Origin: Tomocerus qinae
Lineage: Eukaryota > Arthropoda > Collembola > Entomobryomorpha > Tomoceridae
DNA: 64,000 nt
Reading direction: 5' to 3'
Assembly (NCBI GenBank): GCA_020055645.1
Contig: CM034546.1
Span: forward strand, 116,796,375 to 116,860,374
The position numbers and the translations under genes were made by a program. How positions within the stretch are numbered: the stretch's first letter is position 1; each line of letters begins with the position of its first letter. The notes under the pieces were generated by a model. It made no database searches. It was not told the origin of the DNA and saw nothing but the letters and a program-made list of their open reading frames with translations. This document shows positions 30,403 to 41,500 of this stretch, one piece after another.

Positions 30403-31775
30403 ACTCTAGTTCTGGTTACTGCTCATTGTGAGTTCATCTTTTTATTCCTACGTAATGGTAACATACTAACATAAGATGATCTTGTAAAAATGGTTGAATT
30501 TCTTATTGACAATCTATACCGTTCGACTTTTGTTTTCCAAACTTATTATCACATAGGTGTTACACATTTAAATAATAATATAGTAAATGTTTGTTTGTTG
30601 ATGAAGATAGTAAGTTCATGTTACATGTTCAGTTCTACGCAATATGCTGTGTGAGAATGATTTGCATGAATGCTTCCACACAATTCGCTAGTTCCTATTT
30701 ATCTACATACAACTACCGCATCTACTTTATGCTTTTGACTTGGCTAGAGTCTAAAGAAGACCAAACTCATTTCTAAAAGCCTATTGTTATGCGTCGTACT
30801 CCGAATTCAGTCAAAGGTATGGCTGCTCTGCTTAGTTACCTTTCTAGGAAATAGAGATTAAAGATATCAAAAACTGTGCTGGAAGTATTCGGACCATGAA
30901 ATCTGGGATTAACCCAACAAAACCACCAAAATGTTTTTCTTGTTGCGTATTTATCTATGTCTAATTTATTTATAAGAATGAATTTTTGAAACCGATATAT
31001 ATGTAGTGATAAGCTATCAAAGGTATACGGTACAGCTCAGAGTGAGATGATAATTTTAGTTTCAAAATTAAAAGAAAATGATATTAAATATGGTATTATG
31101 CCGCTGTTATTAGCTTTCAGACTAAAGGCATCATCTCCCCAACTTGGGTCAAATCCGTTATCCTAAAACATAACTTAAATGCATTACTATTTCAATAAGA
31201 ACCAGTGTTGATTCGCAGTAAAATTGATCTAGATTGAAAAAAATCAATGATTCTTGGCGTTTAAATTGATTTAGAGAAGAGGAAATTGAAATATTATTAA
31301 GTGTAAATGCATGGAAGATTTAGAGATGGGAGGATAAAATAAATTATTAGACTTTTACAGATTGAACAAGATTAAACGATTCCTGTCAGGATGGTGGGAT
31401 AACAGAAAAGTAATTGCGTAGAAATATATCACCTATCATGGGAAGACCGATAAGACTTACGCATACTAAGTTCACGTTAGTGATCATGAACTTAAGTTAG
31501 TAGCGTAATATCCTTGGGTGGAAATTTGAAGAGTAAATATCTAGGTATAGATTTCCACATCTCACTGTAAGTGCTGAATGTCCCACAGCGTGTTACTAAC
31601 GGAATAAATTGGGAGATGTTCACTTACTTAGCTAGAGATGCTGGAAGGCTATAATGGCAGGTAAATAAATATTCGTATGTTTTTATTGGAGAACGTTGAG
31701 AAAGCTTTCTTCGGAGAAAGTACATATCTGTAATATGGAATGTAAGGCTATCTGTCATGTTCTTGCCTTGCCCAG
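30403..31775. other. Non-coding stretch upstream of the channel gene
   Basis: No supported exon. It lies between the MITE and the first candidate exon of the channel gene. Short open frames here have no recognisable content. Confidence 0.5.
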
Positions 31776-31839
31776 CCGGAGCATGCTGTCGACAGTCGAC
31801 ACCCTTTTCAATAATCAAATCAAAACCAAGTATGAAACG
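31776..31839 (+). CDS. Candidate upstream exon of the channel gene
   Basis: A pyrimidine-rich acceptor (TTCTTGCCTTGCCCAG, ending 31775) and a strong donor (ACG|GTAAGT, GT at 31840) frame 64 bases reading RSMLSTVDTLFNNQIKTKYE and then T. It ends in phase 0, which fits the next exon at 32472. The stretch is GC-richer than its surroundings and would supply the polar N-terminal segment that precedes the first beta strand in Cys-loop subunits. It would need an earlier exon ending with two spare bases for the signal peptide. If instead the acceptor is not used, an ATG at 31735 opens the same frame. Family resemblance in this segment is too weak to decide. Confidence 0.35.
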
Positions 31840-32471
31840 GTAAGTTCATTTCTATGTGGATTGGACTCTCCGTTAAGTTACATCCACATCACAGCCAATA
31901 TCCATTTTCGAAATGGACTGAGATAATTCGATTTCCTACAATTTCCTTTCCTGTCCTACAATACTTCAAAATGAGTTGAGTGTTACTGCACACCAGAAGG
32001 AAATTGCAGACAAGAAGGCTGTTGTCATGAAATAAAAGTGGTTCTGTATTTACTGGCAAGGGGGAAAACATTTTTACTCTCAATAATTATGAACCTTGTG
32101 AACATATTTAATGTGCTTTGAGTGCTTATTCAATTATGCAGCTAATGAGCAAAATGTCTTCTTGAATTACCTACTCATATTTAATGCTATTAAGAGGTCC
32201 ACTTACTACTTTTCTACAACATACAACACTAACACTATGATAATCTAATAACAATGTGCCCTAGAGGTGCGCCATTAATGCGTAAACAAACATTTGTATC
32301 TTCTGAAAGTACTACTATAACTAAGCAGATTATTGAAGGTCAACTGTATTATATTGTTCATTGGAAAACTTACAATTACAATACACATACACAGCCACTG
32401 CATATATGATGACAGATGATCTGTACATTAGAATACCTTCATTATATATTTTGAAACCTAATAAATTTCAG

Positions 32472-32560
32472 ATTGGCAGCGATGATCCAGGACCTTGTGA
32501 TTTTGGACCAATTGCTAAAGAAAGACTACGACAGGAGGGCTACACCTACCAACCATTTGA
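32472..32560 (+). CDS. Channel exon 1 (N-terminal extracellular)
   Basis: The acceptor is AATTTCAG and the donor GTAAGT. It reads from IGSDDPGPCDFGPI through KERLRQEGYTYQPF and ends with two spare bases (GA). The next exon needs only one spare base, so this junction is off by one. The preceding exon must end in phase 0. Confidence 0.8.
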
Positions 32561-35500
32561 GTAAGTATCAAAATATACACTTTTCCATGAATTAACTTTT
32601 CGATGAATAACCTGCACCCCCCAATATGTATAATGTACTACGATAGGAAATGTCATTAATTTTAATTCAGGTCGAGAGTGTGACGCTTCTGAAATTTTAG
32701 CTGTGTGAATCTAAACAGTTTTTTGTATGTATGTGAAGAGACACATGTAAAACGTACCAAGCAATTGTGCACAAGCCAATTTAACGATATTGCCCTTGGT
32801 GAAAATGAAATCGCTACCATCAATCCACTCTAAGTGTTGCAATTAATAGATGCAACGCAATAACATCAGCTTTTAAGAACACTTGTGTATTAGGTTTTTT
32901 TAAAATAAAGATGTATTACTGTTTTCAGATAATTCGATGCCGACCCATGTTTCATGTGAGCTATTTGTCCGCAGCTTTGGATCCCCAAATCCGCTAACAA
33001 TGGTAAAACCTTGAACACTAAAGTACATACTGCATGAGAAAAGTGTACATAAAATTATTAAATAGAAACTCTATATCTTATACTTTATTGAGTTTTGTCT
33101 GAGAGAAAGTTGAACCAAATCTTCTTTTTGTCATTTCTGCATTATTCTGCATAAAATGTTTGTGGAATCAATTTTATTAGAGAAACAAAAATGGCGAAGA
33201 TTATATAGAATAAGATAAACTAGGCAGAGGATTTCTTGTCAAGGAACTTTTTCTGACATGATGTAACATAATCTCGATTTTGTTGCACTCCTTCCATTTC
33301 TGGTTGACCTTTGGTCTACTAACAAGGATAAAGACCTAGATAAGTAACAAAGCCTTGTGCAAAGGTACCTCAAGTTTTCTTGCATTCTATAGAGAGCAGT
33401 ACATAAATATCCCAAATATTTTCACGGGTGGTGAACCGCGAGGATCCTGATATGTTTTATGGGAGCTAGACTGACAATGAGTTGGAGTACGCCGGAAGAG
33501 GAAACCCGAGAGATAAACTTTCGTAGGCTAGTAATGTGTAATCGATTGCTTCAGTTAATCAGTTTATCTATATTTATCTATATATACAGTATAGTACATC
33601 TTATCTATATCGTGCAAAGATCAGGCTTAAGGATTTTGGAATAGCCTATTTATCTCTACGTGAGGATAAAAGTAACTTATCGTATTATTCCTCTAGAATG
33701 TGTTTTATATGCAACTGACTTAGCACAGGAGTAATTTGGGAAAAGTTTGCAGAAGTAATACTAAGAAAGTAAAATTGACACAAGTATCCCGGGAATAGTT
33801 CTGTTGCAACTAAATGAACTACCTAACTGAAATTAAGAGGAGGTCAAATTAAATTGCATTCTGCCTCGTGACTGTCACGAGGTAGGAGGGCAAGCAATTT
33901 TTCTTGCAGTACAACTGCAGAAAGATTAAGGGTTTATAGTATTATAGTATTAAATCTTTTTTATATCAGAGAGCTACAGCATAAGTACCTAGATAATCAA
34001 GTAAAGTGTGGCTATCTACATATATTATAGTAAATCTAGGCTCCTATCTATTATAATACAACTTATACGGCGGACTGTACTTATTAGTTGTTATCCCATA
34101 CTTTCTCTTCTGCATAGCTGCTACTTTAAATGTGGTATTGACTGGTGTAAATGTAGTACTCCCGTAACTTAACAACTCTGTCCGAATACTATTAAATGAT
34201 GGATACGTGTAAGTGCATTTTAATTTTGTAGGACTACAAAGTGGATTTATATCTTCGGCAAAAATGGAGAGATGCCCGTTTGAAACACAAAGACCTTCGC
34301 CAACCTCTAGATTTGAACGATCCAAACTTAGTGAAAGCAATTTGGAAACCAGAAGTTTATTTTCCCAATGCTAAAGATGCGGACTTCCAATTTGTCACTG
34401 TTCCTAATGGTTAGTGTAATACGAAGTGCAACGATGCATGTATTCATAGATTAACAATATAAGCTGGCTTTGTTTATATGTTAGTGTAATCATGTTTTGT
34501 ATTGCAGTTCTTATAAGGATCCATCCTGATGGGGAAATTCTTTATATGTTGAGGTAACGAAACAAGTCATTTTATGTTTAGAATACACAATCACTTTAAA
34601 TTAGGAAGATAATACTTTAGCATCGTATAATAGTTGCACTCTTGAGATTTGATACACAAAGAGTGAATAAAATGGCCTGCAGATCTTCAGACGCCACAGA
34701 ACTGTGGGAAGCCAGAGGAAACATTTGTGACTTGTGACTCAAATGCTAACAATCGCAATCAGCTTGACAATTTACATATTTAATTTGTCCCTTGTGTACA
34801 TGCTCTAGTTATAGAGATAGGCTAGTTATCTTTGTTGATTCGGCTCCAACGACTTGTCTCTGAGAGGAGCATAATTGGCAGTCTAAGTATCACCGGGGAA
34901 AATCAGGAAAGAATGAAATTGTACCTTATAGTGGAATAAGAAGCATTTAGGTGAAAAATGCCAAGAAAGAGTAGGAGTAGATTGACAGCTGGAGAAATCA
35001 CTAGAATTGAGAGTCAAAATTCTAAGTTTAGATCAACAATAAAATAAAATGTCAAAATCCATGGAAAAATTAAACGAGACAGTACTGCAGAAAAGGAGCA
35101 TGTGTAGAACAAGACCAAGTACAGATAGTGAAAAAAAAGTTTTGTAGATATTTCAGATGTAAAGGGCATCGGCTTGAGTACTTGTGAGCACATGCTACGA
35201 GCTAGAGTTTTGTTGCATAAGAAAAAGTTTTTAGAGGTTGCTTTACTATTTCTAGTTCAGTAGAAATTGATATCGAGTAGGGGAATATAGAATATCTTTA
35301 CTCATCTGTGAAGAAACATCTTCGTTTTCAGTTGACGAGTATACTATTCTTCCTTTTCTCAAGAAAATCAATGTTTTCTATGGTAGTATCAGAAATACTT
35401 TATTCATTTACAAACTGTACATAAGATTATAATACGAAGCAACACTGCAGAGCATACAAGAAAGCACATACAGTCAGAGTTTCTGAATACAACGAATGTT

Positions 35501-38500
35501 ATTCAATATTTTATTCGTGACCGCAATATCATAGCGTAGATATTCATGCATGAATATAAGACTCACATAATAAGCCAAATATTTTGAGTTCCGTCACTCA
35601 GACACGGTACTTTTATTCTTGAAGCCCTTTTTCCGCTCATGAGTATACGCATTAGTAGAGTTGTATAGACGCAAAGAATACTTAAAAAGGCCTTCGTAAA
35701 AGAACTTCACTCTTAATAACACAAATTAAGTAGGTACTATTTCAAAGTACCTGTATAACGAGATTCAAACAAACGTATCATGGAAGGACATCCTGGATTG
35801 AAATAATTAACTTTTTAAATTTTTGACAGATTAAAAGTGACTTTTTCATGTATGATGGACCTTTCAAAATTTCCACTAGACCGGCAGACGTGCACGATGG
35901 AAGTTGCCAGCTGTAAGTAATAAAATGAATTGTGGTGTCAGTAGTTGAGTGTTGAGTGGACTGCCTTGTTAAAATCAGTCCTGCACTTCAGCTACAGACA
36001 CTTCATTCAAAACCCATTCTAGTTACTTAGGTATGTAAAATCCGTCCGTCCGGTGCTACAGTTTAATGAAACTGAGTCGTGGTCGTGAATGAAACCTATT
36101 AGAATACTAGTTGAATCCTAGCACACAAAGTGTGCTAGAAAATGTTGCAATCAGTAAATTTCTAGCGACTGCGCATTGGCCCGAATTTCATAGACCGTTG
36201 ATTGGACTCAGTAGTCTAGGCTTTGCTCATTAATTACAAAATATTACCCTTGCTCATTAGTTACAAAATATTACGGACATAGATACAAACATTTATTCAA
36301 GAATAGTGAAAGAATCCCATGCGCATGCCCCAGTTTATCTTTATGTAGAGTAAAGATTAAGTTAGATACCTACACTGAGCTTTTTCAACTTATCACATTG
36401 TCTGAATTTCCCCAGAACTATGTAAGCATAACAAATGACAACTTTTTACAATGCAGCTGACTGATCTACAAACAGTTATAATATTCCGAATAAAATTTAG
36501 TTCCTAAAAAGTAGCATCCAACATTTAACCCACATCCACTAAAACTGTCACATATAATAGTGTAGTGTGTATAGGACTACCGTAGGATGTTGGTTGCGAA
36601 ATGGAATATTACCGGGTAAAACCGCTGCTCTACTGGAGAATTTCCGTTGTACCGGACATGAGTATAATTACACTAATGACGTACGTGACTTATGTCCGGT
36701 TAAGGTGAAATCCCACTTACTTTCTCTGAATGTTGATTTCATGGGGTATTACTCCACCAAGTTGATATTAGTTTCCTTGTAACAAGTAATAATACTTGCG
36801 ACCATTGCATTGCAACATTCAAGTTATGTTTCTTTACTTTATGGTATACTTTAATTGTATATAACCTTTGCTTTTGTCCTATTATCAGTTTGAAAAACTT
36901 AAAACCAGTTGTAAAACAGCACAATGCATGTCAGTGTGCAATGATATGTTCTTAAACTTTGTGAACAAAAGATTTACAACTGTCTTCACATTACATTTGT
37001 TGCACAGTGCCGTGTTTAGAAATGAATTTCGGAGGGGGATAAAGCACCCATGACATTTAATACGAAAATTGCTCGTCCTTTCACACGAGAGTATGGCGAA
37101 ACTTAAGCAGCTAAAAATCATAATTTTACCTTTTCGGACATCCGTAGAAAATCTCTTTGTTCTTGGATTATTGGAGTGACTTATAGCCCCAAAGTCCCTC
37201 ATAGTCCAACTTTGGTTTGTTTCCAAATTGTAAATAATGCACTGAAACGGGGATGAGCTGAATAACCTTAGTTCTGCGATGACAGTAACTTATTAGTGTT
37301 CTCATTTCAGTGAAAAATTGTTTAAGATTGTTCTTTATCTAATAGTCTCAAAGACGGTAGAGGAACTTATACTTACGTGGAAACCAGACGATCCCGTCAC
37401 AACTGGAAACCTGGGGATGTCTCAATTTGAGTTAGTGGACATAGTAGCTGATAAATGCCGCACTTCGTTTCAAATAGGTAAAGAAACTTTTGAAAATTAC
37501 GTCAAGCTGTGAAAACGAGAACCTTCCGTGCCGTCCCATATTTTACTCAATATTATCAGTTATAAAGTTTTCAGTTGAATTAGAGGAAAAAACTAAAACG
37601 TATTAAACTTATAGGAAACTACAGCTGTCTAGTAGCGGAATTCCACCTGTCCCGTTCTCTGGGATTTCATTTGGTCCAGAGCTACCTGCCCACCATATTG
37701 ATGGTGGTCATCTCTTGGGTATCTTTCTGGATGGATGTCAACTCAGTCCCTGGACGTGTCACCTTGGGCGTAACAACACTTCTCACCGTCTCCTCAAAAG
37801 CTACCAGTGAGTTTTCCCTTTTGTCTAACTTTTACTTCTCGTTTGCTTACTTATATTATATCCCCGACTCTTACTCCATTTTCTCTAACTTCCACAATAG
37901 CATTTAGTAAGCACTAAGTCTTTCTCTCCCGGGTTGCTATTTCGACATAATATGTTGACTTCAACAGAGACTAGCTATTTTCCTCGGATACAACGGAGTC
38001 ACTTGCTTTATACGATTACACCCACACACGCAAATGTTACTAGTGTACTTAAAAGATCAGTGCATAACCTGTTTTTTCTACATGTAGCAAATAGGTACTT
38101 GGTGCAGTAAGGAAGAGATAAGTAAGTTTTTCTTTATTAAACTTAAGATAACCTTAAACTGAACTTATTTAATTTCCTTCTGCAATCCCTTACTTTACTT
38201 ACTCAGTGATTACTTAGTTCTTCACTCAGTGTCACTATCATATCAGTTTCACTTGTACCTTCCTGTCTCCAAAACCCCGAGTTCATTGCGCCGATATTGT
38301 ATCATTGCAATTTGAGCTATGACTGTAGTATAGACCCTACTGACTACAAATACTATTATTTATGCCTATAGTATATTGGTCTACTATTAACTACGCAATT
38401 TAGTACTTTATTTTTTAAACTTGCGATTTTGAGTCATGTGTCTATTCCGTGCTAATATTCTGTAACATGGAACTAGCGTAATGGAAAATTACATTTGGTA

Positions 38501-41500
38501 CACTCCCTTAGTACTTTCAGTATCTTTTCCTACTTTCCAAAGTTATTGATCGACTCACTCAACTCCTTTTAATTATCAGAAAAGTTGGATGAGATGAGAT
38601 AACTACTACATATCTTCTTTAAAAAGTTTTCTACGTACAATTCTAATCTTCTAGTCACAAGCTTGGGTAGTTTCAATAAAGAAGTCATTTTATATATACA
38701 CTATATAGATTTATAGCCCTTTACCCAACCCAGCCAATTTTATCTAATTAAACAAAAGTTGTTTACCTTAATTAGGTACGAACTTGTCTGCTAAGGATGT
38801 ACACGACATAGTGACTGGGAGATGATATCTTTAGTTTATTTAATGGTGTCTTAATGCAGATCAAATTGTTATAAAAGTTGAGGATAGTTTCTAGAGTATT
38901 TTTGTTATTTAACTCACCCCAATCAGCGAAGCGCAACCACCTGAGATGCTTTCTTTATAAATACTCACCAAAGCTCTTTTATTTAATTGAGTTAATTACA
39001 TTTGAGAAGATTATTTACTCCATCTATGTATTCTATACTTGAGAAATGTTAAGTACTTCGCGTTGCCCTCTCGAAATACTTCAATTTAAGCTCACACAAT
39101 AACGTGTTAAGTCTTAGTAGATAACTGCTCTTTTCATTTAAGTCTTTGTGCTTATCATCATACTTTAAAGCTAAATAAACTTGATAATAAGATCTACTGT
39201 AACCTATCCCTTTCAATTGAAATTTTTAGTTACGCTGAAAATCCACAACATTGACCTATTTAGTAACACCTTTGCACGTTGTTATTGTTCATTAGATAAT
39301 GGAAATTGTTTGATTCTTTTTAGATAATTTTGTAAGGTATAATATTCAGAATACAACACTGAAACACTTCAACTGCTAACACCGAAAATCAATGATTCAG
39401 AAACTAATTATCTGTAGAGCTTACAACATCAACCCCTCCATAAACAATACCGATTTCTAAAGTGCTCACAAGGTTGTCCTTTTAAAGAATATCAGCATCA
39501 AAGACTTTCACTTAATAAATAGTGGTAACTTTTGTTGTCATTTAAATCAGTGCAAAAATATTCGAAACGGTAAAACTTTATAGATTCTACTTAGGAAACA
39601 TTGTATTTGTTACATCCAATGTATGACAGCACGTTGGATTGTAACGAAAGATGTACGGATACCCACAAGTTGTGCACGCATAGTTTGTTATCTTGAGAAC
39701 CAGGGCAGCTAGAGACAAATAGTTGCCACCGTTAGAAAGAGGAAATTCCAACTTAAAGATTGGTGTATTATACGTAATGATTTGAATGATATGTCGGGTC
39801 AAAAATATTAATTCATTAAAATAATTTTTTAATACATTACGGGAGTAGAAAGTTTTTCGAATAAGTTCGGTATGTAAATCAAAGGAGAGCTTCGGCTTGA
39901 CCATTTTGTGAAGCAGCACAATTATGTTGGAACAGTGAATAAAATACTATAGTTTACTATAATAGTAGAGATATTATACTCATTTACGCACATGTACGTA
40001 CTTAGGTAGTGGTTTGCCAACTATTGGAATGCCTTGGAAAATGAAAATTCAGTGCTTCGAATATGGTGTACCATAACTATTCCATATTACTACCTAAGCT
40101 ATTAGTAAGTATGCTTTAAATAGTTAGCCACGTTACATTATGTTGTGGTAAGGGTGACTATAAATGTGTAGATAGCATGGTGAACTCATGAGACGTGATG
40201 TATGTTAGCTTTCCTGAATTGTGAAGTAAAGTTGGGCCTTGGCCAGGGATCTAGTATTTTGGTATTAGTTCTACGTAGTAAATAGAAACCTACTTACCTA
40301 CATACCTTCTGACAAAACGTGGTGGCGAACAACATACGTTATGTTATATATTTATGTAATGCATAGATCGACTGAATTACGTCAAAAGAATCGGTAAAGC
40401 TGGAATAGGCATGTGAATGTAGCCAAAAGTATTATAAGTAGTTTGAGGGAGCACTTGAGCTGAGGTAGTAGAAAAGCCATTAAATGCGGTTGTATGGGAG
40501 ACGCCATATCCCAAGGAAAGTATGCGAGAGTAGCCATTGTTATGGAACTGTTATGGCTATTCTCCTGAGATAGACTTTAATTTGAAAAGAGCATAGTTAA
40601 AACCCTAGATTCAATGCACTTTGCACTGTGCATATACATAATCAATGTAGCATATCACCTCTGCATTCATTCACCGTGAAATATGTATGCAAACTTATCT
40701 GTACATTGGGAATGTGCACATTTCTCTATATCACTGCACTCTTCTGCCAAATACGAGACGAGACTTGGGCAGCCGGGTTGGCAACGACCATACCAGATCA
40801 GTTTAACTTCAAATGTAATCTTGCATTACCCATAATGTGTTGCAAGAACATTGTTATTGGTTTAAGGCTAGTCATGCACCGTACGTTCGTTTTGTGTCCC
40901 TAGTCCTTACTACTACTAGTATTACAAAATCCTTCGATATAGACATGCACTATGTTTTACTTTTATTTTTATGGGAAGTGAGTCCTAAGAGGTAATTTGT
41001 ATCAGGTTTACGTATGTACAGTTGAATCAGTGTATCGGACCAGGAGAGTCTGTCGATTGGATGGCAGACCGTAAAACAAAACAAATTGGATTTCCCTGAG
41101 CAGATATCTGCTTCTGATTCTGAATTGACTTGACTATACTTCTAACTTATTTACTAAGCAAACATAATCTCTTTGACAGATATTCAAGAAAACCTTCCCC
41201 AAGCAAGTTACGTCAAAGCTATTGACGTCTGGATGGGAACATGCACTGGTGATTCACATTACTATTTAATGATCTCTTTTCTTTTTAACCATGCATGCCT
41301 CACAAAATTGCAATTTGATATTCTTAAGTACATGATAATATTTTCTCGCTGCACCATATCTATATTTTCTTATCGTATCATTGTGACATTACTGTCTTTA
41401 TTGAATTGTAGCAATAAGTGCTCGACCTACATGCTCATGACATTGCTAATTTTTGATGACATTTTAACACACATGTGAACAGGATTCGTATTTTTGGCTC

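Noticed and set aside
36885-37226. 113-codon minus-strand frame inside the channel gene
   Set aside because: It lies opposite an intron, has no family resemblance and is of chance length.
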